A DNA stretch of 7,169 nt from an uncultured Eubacteriales bacterium (GCA_902406135.1 CABPCX010000094.1:1-7169); one strand, 5' to 3'. Numbered from the stretch's first letter, positions 1-5,937 are shown. Numbers and translations are program-made. The notes: generated by a model from the letters alone, not told the origin.

Positions 1-895
1 TGCTTCCAACATCTACACTGCTTTCTGCAAAACTTCTGTTTCTGTACATTCCTTCGGGAAGTATGCCCATTTCTGCCAGCTTAAGGGACTCGTCAATGAG
101 GTCTATGCCCGCCGTATCTATAACGGCGCCGACCCCTGACCCCTGGGTCATCTCAAGAAGATGTCCCATAAGTCCGAATCCCGTAACGTCAGTGCAGGCG
201 TGTACCCTGTATTTTACCATAATGTCTCTGGCGGTCTTATTGAGGGTCGTCATAACGCCCAGTACATATTTCAGCCCCTCATCTGAAGCCAGTCCTGCCT
301 TTGCCGCCGTTGTAAGTATACCCATTCCCAGCGGCTTTGTAAATATGAGCTCGTCTCCCTCTTTTGCTCCGCTGTTGGTCAGTATTTTATCGGGATGGAC
401 AAATCCCGTTACTGCCATACCGTATTTTGGCTCATCATCCAAAATGGAGTGTCCTCCCGTTATAAGAGCTCCTGCCTCATATACCTTCTCATATCCGCCT
501 CTGAGTATATCATGAACAGCTTCCCTGTCCATATCGGCAGGCACAGCCATGATATTTAATGCCAGTTTAGGCTCTCCGCCCATGGCGTATACATCTGACA
601 TGGCATTGGCCGCCGCTATCTGCCCAAAGGTATAGGGGTCATCGGCTATGGGAGGGAAAAAGTCCACGGTCTGGACTATGGCTGTCTCGTCATTTATCTT
701 ATATACGGAAGCATCGTCGCTTTTATCAAATCCCACCAGAAGATTGGGGTCATTATGTACCTTTATGTCCTCAAGGAGCGAAGCCAGCACACCTGCTCCT
801 ACCTTCGCCCCGCAGCCGGCACATTTTGCCAGCTTTGTGAGCTTTACGTTTTCCCTGCCATCTATATTTTTTAAAGTTCCTGTATTATTATCCAT
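1..895 (-). CDS. selD: Selenide, water dikinase (selenophosphate synthetase), 3' end cut by window edge
   Basis: SelD makes selenophosphate from selenide and ATP, the activated selenium donor for selenocysteine, selenouridine in tRNA, or the Se-dependent Mo-hydroxylase cofactor. The reverse strand reads open from ATG at 895 to the window edge, 298 codons against about 345 in the family, so roughly 45-50 C-terminal residues are missing. Family marks: the catalytic loop LTKLAKCAGCGAK (residues 19-31) with Cys28 and Lys31 at the places of E. coli Cys17/Lys20; a metal/ATP-binding stretch with VGFDKSDDASV, QTVDFF and ANAMSDVYAMGG; then GGHS, and CTDVTGFGLMGHL further on. The catalytic codon is TGC, so this is a Cys form, not a selenocysteine form. 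The ribosome site AGGGAGGA lies just before the ATG, and the stop of yqeB is one base upstream, so it is the third gene of the yqeC-yqeB-selD operon. The neighbours suggest its product feeds Mo hydroxylases at least. Identity is very secure. Confidence 0.97.
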   Translation of the reverse strand, partial: MDNNTGTLKNIDGRENVKLTKLAKCAGCGAKVGAGVLASLLEDIKVHNDPNLLVGFDKSDDASVYKINDETAIVQTVDFFPPIADDPYTFGQIAAANAMSDVYAMGGEPKLALNIMAVPADMDREAVHDILRGGYEKVYEAGALITGGHSILDDEPKYGMAVTGFVHPDKILTNSGAKEGDELIFTKPLGMGILTTAAKAGLASDEGLKYVLGVMTTLNKTARDIMVKYRVHACTDVTGFGLMGHLLEMTQGSGVGAVIDTAGIDLIDESLKLAEMGILPEGMYRNRSFAESSVDVGS

Positions 896-896
896 A

Positions 897-1682
897 TTAG
901 TCCTCCCTGAGTCTCAGCACGGCTTCAAGCACTCCGCCGCCCACGGCCAGAGCCTTATCGGATACGGTAAAACAGTGCTCAATTTTACACCTGGGGTCCA
1001 CGTCTCCGCTTTTCATACCCTTATAAACGGGTGTATTTTCGGGAAGTATGCCCCTCAAAACTCCGCCTATAAGGCATTTTACCTCTTCGCCGTCCACATA
1101 TCCTACGGTCTGTCCCGCTTCCACCACATCACCTATGGCGCATACGGGGTTAAAAATACCGTCTTTTACGGCTCTTATTATTCTTTCGGTGGTGTATCCG
1201 CCTATGTTTCCCGGTATTCCCGTATTTTCGGCAGCGCTTCCCTCAAGTATTACCCTGCCCAGATAGTGACCCCTCTGTGTCTCAACTACGGCGTGGCAGT
1301 CCTTTCCGGCTGTGAATCCCGGGCCAACGCCTACCACAACGGGCGCATCATTAATTGACGTTCCGAGGTTCTTTTTTGCCAGTATGGCATCTATGACAAA
1401 GTCAGGTTTTACGTCCTTTATACATTCTGCCCTTTCATCGGCAATAACGGCTATGTCCCCTTCCTTTACTATTTTAAGGGCTTCCTCAGGAGTTTGGGCC
1501 CTTCTTGCCTTTACATCCTCCACTTGAGCCTCGCCGTTTACGACCGCCTGTGAAAAACACACCGTACGCCTTATGGCTGTTGGCCTTTCAATGTCCGTCA
1601 TAATTATATCTATTTTTGCGTGTTTAAGTCTTAAAGCTATTCCTGAAGCTATGTCTCCCGCTCCCTTTATGACCGCAAGCAT
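897..1682 (-). CDS. yqeB: YqeB-family protein of selenium-dependent molybdenum hydroxylase maturation
   Basis: The 261-aa product matches the YqeB family, known as a genomic marker of selenium-dependent molybdenum hydroxylases; its chemistry is not established, but it is thought to help install selenium at the Mo cofactor. Visible features are an N-terminal Rossmann-like glycine motif KGAGDIASGIA (residues 6-16), a central VVVGVGPGFTAGKDCHAVVET segment, and a C-terminal part (GDVVEAGQTVGYVDGEEV onward) that looks like a barrel-sandwich (biotinyl-like) fold, ending in ALAVGGGVLEAVL. The frame is open 40 codons further upstream (to 1802), but that extension lies inside yqeC and does not look like family sequence. 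ATG at 1682 is preceded by AGAGAGGGG at good spacing, so it is the chosen start. It overlaps the end of yqeC by 16 bp and stops one base before selD, which points to translational coupling within one transcript. Confidence 0.93.
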   Translation of the reverse strand: MLAVIKGAGDIASGIALRLKHAKIDIIMTDIERPTAIRRTVCFSQAVVNGEAQVEDVKARRAQTPEEALKIVKEGDIAVIADERAECIKDVKPDFVIDAILAKKNLGTSINDAPVVVGVGPGFTAGKDCHAVVETQRGHYLGRVILEGSAAENTGIPGNIGGYTTERIIRAVKDGIFNPVCAIGDVVEAGQTVGYVDGEEVKCLIGGVLRGILPENTPVYKGMKSGDVDPRCKIEHCFTVSDKALAVGGGVLEAVLRLRED

Positions 1683-2338
1683 ATCAGATTCCCCTCTCTT
1701 ATTTCTCCCGCCCATACGGGAATATTCAAACACTCCGCCAGCTCCGCGGCGTTTTCCATATCTTCCAAAGATGCCGCCTGGTTTATAACAAGAATATGGC
1801 ACAATCCTTCTTTTTTTATTACCTTTGCCGCCGATTCCGCGTCCGCCTCATCTTCAATGGACATTCCCGTAAGCGAAGCATATATATCGGGTCTGTGGCA
1901 CACGTCCTTTATTTTTCCGCCTATGCCGCTGGCGCCGATTACCTGGATGACCTTTGCGCTGTTTGGCGGTATGACGGGCTCATACAGTCCATGGGCTTTC
2001 AGGGGCAGTCCCTTTGAGCCGTCGGCCTCACACAGTACATAATCGGCCAGTTTTTCCAACTCCGAAAAATCAATGTCAGGAGCCGTCAGCTTTCCTTCCT
2101 CCGTGGTCTTTCCCACGCATATAACGGAATTTTCAGCCAAAGCTGACTTTATGTCTTCCTCCGCAGGATTTTCCAGGGTGACAATGTGTTCCGGACGGTA
2201 AATTTTAGCAGACGATGTCACTATGACCCTGCCTTTATTTGAAAGTTCTTCGGCAAGAACGTACATAAGCGTAGTTTTTCCTCCGCTTCCTATTATGGAG
2301 GTAATGCCCTTTTTTATATCAAGTATGTCAGAAATCAT
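1667..2338 (-). CDS. yqeC: YqeC-family protein, putative selenium-dependent hydroxylase accessory protein
   Basis: A 223-aa protein of the YqeC family, the usual partner of YqeB in organisms with selenium-dependent Mo hydroxylases; likely a cytosolic nucleotide-binding maturation factor. It carries a glycine-rich P-loop IGSGGKTTLM (residues 16-25), the family motif CEADGSKGLPLKAH in the middle, and a C-terminal half with GASGIGGKI and VINQA segments like those of small P-loop NTPases. The start ATG at 2338 has an excellent AAAGGAGG site about 7 nt upstream. It is the first gene of the operon; the next gene, yqeB, starts inside its last 16 bases. The upstream spacer shared with the divergent ModE-type regulator contains an inverted repeat that probably serves as operator for one or both directions. 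Exact biochemical role is unknown; the family call is strong. Confidence 0.92.
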   Translation of the reverse strand: MISDILDIKKGITSIIGSGGKTTLMYVLAEELSNKGRVIVTSSAKIYRPEHIVTLENPAEEDIKSALAENSVICVGKTTEEGKLTAPDIDFSELEKLADYVLCEADGSKGLPLKAHGLYEPVIPPNSAKVIQVIGASGIGGKIKDVCHRPDIYASLTGMSIEDEADAESAAKVIKKEGLCHILVINQAASLEDMENAAELAECLNIPVWAGEIREGNLICLRS

Positions 2339-2366
2339 TGCCGGAGCCTCCTTTTTTCGTTATACT
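2338..2366 (+). promoter_or_regulatory. Candidate sigma-A promoter of the ModE-like gene
   Basis: TTGCCG (2338-2343) and TATACT (2361-2366) are 17 bp apart, with 4/6 and 5/6 matches to the consensus boxes. Transcription would start near 2372, about 28 nt before the ATG at 2401, leaving room for the GGGAGGG ribosome site. The -35 falls on the yqeC start codon and the -10 lies in the inverted repeat at 2359-2380, so binding there should repress this promoter. Confidence 0.5.
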
Positions 2367-2380
2367 GATTAAAGGATAAC
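2359..2380. promoter_or_regulatory. Candidate ModE-type operator between yqeC and the ModE-like regulator
   Basis: A 22-bp inverted repeat with half-sites GTTATACT and AGGATAAC around a 6-bp centre; 7 of 11 base pairs of the dyad match, including the five outermost. E. coli ModE operators, as I remember them, have GTTAT and ATAAC ends separated by the same 12 bp. It overlaps the predicted -10 of the plus-strand regulator gene, and on the minus strand it contains TATAAC just before the yqeC ribosome site. Binding by the adjacent ModE-like protein is an inference. Confidence 0.6.
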
Positions 2381-2400
2381 ACCTTTTGGGAGGGTTTACA

Positions 2401-2745
2401 ATGGAAAAAGATTTGAAAGCAAAAATACGAATACATCTGTATACCGATGATAAATGTTTCGGACCGGGTATATGCACCCTTCTTGAAGAAGTGGAAAAAA
2501 ACGGCTCTTTGAGAAAGGCGTCCATGAGTATGAATATGGCATACTCCAAGGCATGGAAAATGATTAAGCTGTGTCAGGAAAACCTGGGCTTTGAACTTCT
2601 TGAATCCACCACCGGCGGAAAGGGCGGCGGCGGTGCCGTAGTAACCGATGAGGCAAAAAAATTTATGCGCTCTTACAGGGAATACTGCCAGGAAATCGAA
2701 GACTTTTCCAAAGAGGTATTAAAAAGGAAATTCGGAAATCTCTGA
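2401..2745 (+). CDS. ModE-type winged helix-turn-helix regulator, DNA-binding domain only
   Basis: The 114-aa product resembles the N-terminal LysR-like winged-helix domain of ModE. It has a helix-turn-helix region around LLEEVEKNGSLRKASMSM and AYSKAWKMIK (roughly residues 27-54), and the wing signature TTGGKGGGGAVVTDEAKKF typical of ModE, followed by a short probably helical tail. Full ModE is about 260 aa and binds molybdate with two C-terminal MOP domains; none is present here and the stop is followed at once by a terminator, so the short form looks genuine. The start is ATG 2401, 5-6 nt after GGGAGGG; a TTG at 2386 in frame would bury that site. It is divergent from yqeC-yqeB-selD and probably controls that operon and itself. 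What it senses, if anything, cannot be told from the sequence. Confidence 0.88.
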   Translation: MEKDLKAKIRIHLYTDDKCFGPGICTLLEEVEKNGSLRKASMSMNMAYSKAWKMIKLCQENLGFELLESTTGGKGGGGAVVTDEAKKFMRSYREYCQEIEDFSKEVLKRKFGNL

Positions 2746-2751
2746 GGATAT

Positions 2752-2790
2752 AAAAGCGTCTAAAAGGGAGAACCTTTCAGGCGCTTTTTT
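2752..2790 (+). terminator. Rho-independent terminator after the ModE-like gene
   Basis: The hairpin has arms 2752-2767 and 2773-2788, a 16-bp stem with one A/C mismatch and one G-T wobble, a GAGAA loop, and six T at 2785-2790. It starts 6 nt after the stop codon, so it ends a single-gene transcript. Confidence 0.9.
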
Positions 2791-2993
2791 ACAAAGGGAA
2801 TATAAAATTTTCCGCGGCTTAAAAGCATAGCCAAGACTGCGAATGCCAGCAGGCGCCATTACGCAAAAAAATCTTCGCTTCAGCTCTCCATTTTTAAGAG
2901 TGGGCACCTTTATGGGCGGACAGTTAAGACTTAACGGATAACAACTGCCAAACTTGCGGCGTTTTTACGTCTTTAAAATATTTATTAAAGCAC
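2791..2993. other. Intergenic stretch without a convincing gene; small palindromes
   Basis: No frame here has a believable start with a ribosome site. Visible structure includes a perfect dyad GTTAAG-A-CTTAAC at 2923-2935, nested in CAGTT/AACTG ends at 2921-2925 and 2943-2947. A weak hairpin GCGAATG/CATTACGC lies at 2839-2864, and an AT-rich dyad CTTTAA/TTAAAG sits just after the end of the minus-strand XRE gene. No strong terminator for that gene is seen. It may be a regulatory spacer or the remains of a dispersed intergenic element; function is unknown. Confidence 0.4.
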
Positions 2994-3224
2994 CTATGCT
3001 TTTTTCTTTCTGTCATTCGGCGGCTCCTTAATGTCGGTGAGCCCCAGAAGATAGTCTACGGAAGTATTATAGTAAAGTGCGAGTTTTATAAGTATCTGAG
3101 TGGGGATATCGTTTTCACCGGTCTCATATTTGGAATATCCTGTCTGGGACATACTGAGTATTTGTGCCAGCTGTTTTTGGGACAGGTCGTTATCCTCCCT
3201 AAGGTCACGGATTCGTCTGTACAT
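2994..3224 (-). CDS. Small Cro/CI (XRE) family helix-turn-helix regulator
   Basis: A 76-aa cytosolic DNA-binding protein made almost wholly of one XRE/HTH_3 domain: RIRDLREDNDLSQKQLAQIL (residues 4-23), then the recognition helix region SMSQTGYSKYETGEND (24-39), and the IKLALYYNTSVDYLLGLTD ending usual for chromosomal Firmicute members. A short basic tail (DRKKKA) follows. There is no ligand-binding or peptidase domain. The start ATG 3224 follows GAGGTG (reverse of 3231-3236) by about 6 nt. It is head to head with the ECF sigma gene, 145 bp apart, so it may act on that intergenic region, although this class also often works elsewhere. No phage genes are near, so a prophage origin has no support here. 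Confidence 0.92.
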   Translation of the reverse strand: MYRRIRDLREDNDLSQKQLAQILSMSQTGYSKYETGENDIPTQILIKLALYYNTSVDYLLGLTDIKEPPNDRKKKA

Positions 3225-3236
3225 TCAAATCACCTC

Positions 3237-3276
3237 ATTATAAGAGGATAATAAAACGAAACAACTCTAAAAACAA
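3237..3276 (-). promoter_or_regulatory. Candidate promoter region of the XRE regulator
   Basis: On the reverse strand, TTGTTT (3271-3276) and TATTAT (3248-3253) are 17 bp apart; transcription would start near 3241, just before the GAGGTG ribosome site. A second pair, TTGTTT (3259-3264) with a perfect TATAAT (3237-3242) at 16 bp, would start downstream of the ribosome site and is therefore less likely to be the working one. Confidence 0.45.
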
Positions 3277-3304
3277 TATTTTGCAGTAAAATTTTATTTA
3301 TCTG

Positions 3305-3333
3305 TGCAACCCCGCCGTATTTTTTCTGTATTT
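3305..3333 (+). promoter_or_regulatory. Candidate ECF-type promoter of the sigma/DUF4179 operon
   Basis: TGCAAC (3305-3310) is followed after 16 bp by TGTA (3327-3330) within CTGTATTT. This resembles the TGAAAC-N16-CGTA/CGTC layout of ECF sigma promoters and has no good sigma-A boxes in the same place. Transcription would begin around 3337-3340, directly before a perfect 10-bp palindrome AAGGGCCCTT (3341-3350). Autoregulation by the encoded sigma factor is an inference from layout. Confidence 0.45.
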
Positions 3334-3369
3334 ATAGGTGAAGGGCCCTTAAAGAAAGGAATGACAATT

Positions 3370-3921
3370 ATGACCGACAACCAGATAATCGAATTATTTT
3401 TCGGACGCTTGGAAAATGCCATAGATGAAACAGATAAAAAATACGGAGCATACTGCAGAAAAATATCAATGAACATACTGTCAAGCAGAGAGGACTGTGA
3501 GGAGGCGGTAAACGATACATATCTCAAGGCCTGGAACACCATACCTCCCACAAGACCAAACCCGCTTAAAACATATTTAGGAGTACTCACAAGGAGAATC
3601 TCCCTCAACCGTTACCAGTATTACAGGGCCCAGAAAAGGAATCTGTACTTTGAAACCCTTCTTTCGGAGGTGGAAGAAATGATACCTTCCTCCTTCGGCT
3701 CAGAATATGAACAGGGCGAAATTTCAAAGGCAGTGAATGAGTTTTTGAAGGGTCTTAATAAGGAAAACCGTATATTTTTTGTCAGAAGGTACTGGCATTC
3801 GGACTCAGTTGAAGACATAGCAAAGCTTTACGGATGCAGTGAGTCAAAAGTCAAGTCATCTCTTTTCAGAACGAGAAAGGCTCTAAGAAGCTATCTTGAA
3901 AAGGAGGGAATTGAAATATGA
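3370..3921 (+). CDS. ECF-like sigma-70 family RNA polymerase sigma factor
   Basis: A 183-aa sigma factor with only regions 2 and 4, the group 4 (ECF) plan. Region 2 spans about residues 25-90, with core-binding EDCEEAVNDTYLKAWNTIPP (41-60) and the promoter-melting part LGVLTRRISLNRYQYYRAQK. Region 4 spans about 125-180, with the helix-turn-helix SVEDIAKLYGCSESKVKSSL and the basic end FRTRKALRSYL. The frame is open to 3304 and has ATG at 3361, but the AAAGGA ribosome site ends at 3360; ATG 3370 sits 9 nt from it and gives the expected N-terminus, so it is preferred. Its stop overlaps the start of the DUF4179 gene (ATGA), the usual coupling of an ECF sigma factor with its membrane regulator. 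The signal it answers to is unknown, probably an envelope one. Confidence 0.93.
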   Translation: MTDNQIIELFFGRLENAIDETDKKYGAYCRKISMNILSSREDCEEAVNDTYLKAWNTIPPTRPNPLKTYLGVLTRRISLNRYQYYRAQKRNLYFETLLSEVEEMIPSSFGSEYEQGEISKAVNEFLKGLNKENRIFFVRRYWHSDSVEDIAKLYGCSESKVKSSLFRTRKALRSYLEKEGIEI

Positions 3922-5312
3922 ACAAAGAGGATTTTTATAAGGAACTGGGAAACATCGACCCCGAATATATAGAAGAAGCCGAGCTTTCGGCACAGACATC
4001 GAAAAAAGTATTTAAAATGTCCGCAAAGAAATGGATAGCCGCGGCGGCTGCATTCATCATAATGGCAGGAGCGGCATCGACCTCGGAAGCGGTGCAGGCG
4101 GCCATCAAAAAGATGTTCACATTTATACCGGGAATCGGCATTGAGGAAAGCACTGAAAGCACCTCGCCGTCAAATCCCGAAATACTGTATTCCATGGAAG
4201 GTGACCCCGTAACAAAATCCAACGATTTGATGAGTGTTACCCTTGAAAACGCCTATGTGAGCAGTTACAGTGTGGATATCGTATACAGAATAAAGCTGAA
4301 TTTCATACCCGATGACTTTGTTTCACCTGAAGAAATGCAGAAAATACTTGATGAAAACGGAGTATCTTCATATATCGAAGTACGAGACACCTCGGAAGGT
4401 TTCGGAGGATATACTTTCCTGGACGTAAATCCTGAAGTGACCGTAAACGGCAAAACCTACAGTGACTTACAGAATTACGGCGGAGGAAGCGTAAATGATA
4501 TGACCTACACCGTAAGGGCCGTATCGGAAGACATAGCGGAGCTTGGTGAAAACCTGCCTGTAACGTTTAAAATCGGAGACCTGTCCTTTGATATAAAATT
4601 CAAGCCCATAGAAACCTATGATACGGTTGACGAGATAGGCCCCACGGCAATGCATAACGGCATATCCGTAACGGCTGTGCCAAGATGGGACAACGACATA
4701 CTTTATATAAAATTCTATGCTCTTAACTACAGCGAGTTTGACCAGACCTACGGTTATATTTCCTATGAGGGAGAAAACACCGTACTGCCCTATGTAACCG
4801 TCGGTACGGAAAAAATAAATGCCCAGTATGAGGGCGGAGACGGTACGGAATTTTACTTTGACCTGTCCTCCTATGGATTGAGCGAGGAGCAGAAGGCGGA
4901 AATAGAGCTCCATGCTCCCGTCATAGTCGTCAGAAACAACGAAAACACCGTAATAGACTTTAAGGTAAATGACGATGGCACCATAGACCACCCCGACAAG
5001 GTAAGGCTGTCCAATTGTGAGCTGGATATTTCGGAAATGAAAGTATCTGCCGAAAAGGACTGGGAAAACGGCATAGAAATGAGTTTTACGGCAGTAAATG
5101 ACAGTGAAAACATCAGATTAAGCTCCGTCTCCCTTACGGAAGTCAACGGTAAATCCGCAGGCGGCGTAGGCTATTGGACACATAGCGAAGGAAACAAGTG
5201 GAATGTGGGATTCCAGAGTGACTCAATTAAAAAAGCCAAGGATTACAAGAGCATAAAAATATCTTCAGCGGAATACACTCTGACTGATGAATATGTATTC
5301 TCATTTAAGTAA
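3918..5312 (+). CDS. DUF4179-type single-pass membrane protein, putative anti-sigma factor
   Basis: The 464-aa product has a short cytosolic N-terminus (residues 1-38, beginning NKEDFYKELGNIDPEYIEEA), one membrane segment (about 39-55, WIAAAAAFIIMAGAAS) and a large outside part. The N-terminal layout, with IKKMFTFIPGIGIEE just after the membrane, matches DUF4179 proteins, which in Firmicutes commonly follow ECF sigma genes and are thought to hold the sigma factor inactive. The extracellular region of about 400 residues looks beta-rich, with many Asp, Glu, Tyr and Thr, and no catalytic motif or Cys pair that I recognise. No HxxxCxxC zinc anti-sigma motif is present, so binding must use the short helix-forming tail. 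Start ATG 3918 follows AAGGAGGG at good spacing and overlaps the sigma stop by 4 bp. The anti-sigma role is inferred from family and operon; direct proof is absent. Confidence 0.82.
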   Translation: MNKEDFYKELGNIDPEYIEEAELSAQTSKKVFKMSAKKWIAAAAAFIIMAGAASTSEAVQAAIKKMFTFIPGIGIEESTESTSPSNPEILYSMEGDPVTKSNDLMSVTLENAYVSSYSVDIVYRIKLNFIPDDFVSPEEMQKILDENGVSSYIEVRDTSEGFGGYTFLDVNPEVTVNGKTYSDLQNYGGGSVNDMTYTVRAVSEDIAELGENLPVTFKIGDLSFDIKFKPIETYDTVDEIGPTAMHNGISVTAVPRWDNDILYIKFYALNYSEFDQTYGYISYEGENTVLPYVTVGTEKINAQYEGGDGTEFYFDLSSYGLSEEQKAEIELHAPVIVVRNNENTVIDFKVNDDGTIDHPDKVRLSNCELDISEMKVSAEKDWENGIEMSFTAVNDSENIRLSSVSLTEVNGKSAGGVGYWTHSEGNKWNVGFQSDSIKKAKDYKSIKISSAEYTLTDEYVFSFK

Positions 5313-5345
5313 AAAAGAGACAGCGCAAACAGCGCTGTCTCTTTT
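5313..5345. terminator. Bidirectional Rho-independent terminator
   Basis: A perfect 14-bp stem, AAAAGAGACAGCGC (5313-5326) with its complement at 5332-5345, closes a 5-nt AAACA loop. The A and T ends serve both directions: right after the DUF4179 stop on the plus strand and 14 nt after the stop of the convergent minus-strand gene. Confidence 0.95.
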
Positions 5346-5358
5346 ACATTCTATTATT

Positions 5359-5937
5359 TTAGCCCATCATAAAAAACGGTTCCATATCGGTATGGTTTTT
5401 CCATTCTTCACTTACTCCTGCAGAGCCGAGTTTTTCTTTTATACTGCCATAGAGACTGTCCAGTTCTTCCTCCGAATAATCTTCTATATTGAAATCCTCA
5501 ACACCCGCGTCACTAAGAAGCATTTTTTGATTTTCATAGTCTTCAAAAACGGCCTTTGCCGACCTGTAGGCCATATCCGTCTGGAATGAGAAGAAATCCA
5601 GCTGCAAAGCATTCATACCGTCCGTATATTTCTTAAAGACGTCTTCAAAATCCCCTGCCTTTGTAAGCTTTATAAATTCCGCACCTGCTTTGGCTTCCTT
5701 GAGGCTTCCGCCGGCAGTGCCATGCTGTACCGAATCTATGATTATTAAGGAATCCATGGTTTTGCCGCTGCTTTCTGGAATATAGAACCACTCGGAAATA
5801 TCCGTATTTTCATAATCAACGGCACTTTCAATGACGCTTTCAGCCCCAGGCGCTTCCTGTTTCTGCCCTGCACCGTAGCCTGATAAAGATAAGGAGCCCG
5901 CCAGCATAAAAGTCAAAATTTCCGCCAGTATATTCAT
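5359..5937 (-). CDS. Exported acidic protein of unknown function (near-lipoprotein)
   Basis: I do not recognise this 192-aa protein. The first 24 residues form a hydrophobic, signal-like segment (NILAEILTFMLAGSLSLSGYG) that lacks the usual Lys or Arg before the core. Residues 18-21 read LSGY, a lipobox (LSGC) except for its last residue: the codon is TAC where TGC would give Cys. The mature part is strongly acidic and probably mostly helical, with IIIDSVQHGTAGGSLKEAKAG (roughly 65-85) and an EDYSEEELDSLYGSIKEKL helix near the end. The start ATG 5937 has GGGAGGCGG at good spacing and a convincing promoter upstream, so it is very likely expressed. It converges on the sigma/DUF4179 operon and shares its terminator; it may be an envelope protein, but a link to that system is only positional. 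Confidence 0.8.
   Translation of the reverse strand: MNILAEILTFMLAGSLSLSGYGAGQKQEAPGAESVIESAVDYENTDISEWFYIPESSGKTMDSLIIIDSVQHGTAGGSLKEAKAGAEFIKLTKAGDFEDVFKKYTDGMNALQLDFFSFQTDMAYRSAKAVFEDYENQKMLLSDAGVEDFNIEDYSEEELDSLYGSIKEKLGSAGVSEEWKNHTDMEPFFMMG

Noticed and set aside
648..1358. A 236-codon plus-strand open frame
   Set aside because: It lies antisense over selD and yqeB, both of which have clear family motifs, and its translation is low-complexity without motifs.
1683..1802. A 40-codon N-terminal extension of yqeB
   Set aside because: It overlaps yqeC coding sequence; the internal ATG at 1682 has a good ribosome site and begins exactly at the family N-terminus.
2839..2864. Hairpin GCGAATG/CATTACGC as a terminator for the XRE gene
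   Set aside because: The stem is short and bulged, and the base run beside it is in the wrong orientation to give a T-tract after the stem on the minus strand.
2719..2907. A 62-codon minus-strand frame over the end of the ModE-like gene and the spacer
   Set aside because: It starts with GTG without a properly spaced ribosome site, runs antisense through the terminator hairpin and the 3' end of a real gene, and shows no family motif. Most likely not coding.
4467..4991. A 174-codon minus-strand open frame
   Set aside because: It is antisense to the DUF4179 gene, has no ribosome site, and its Tyr/Val-rich translation is a typical shadow of the opposite strand.
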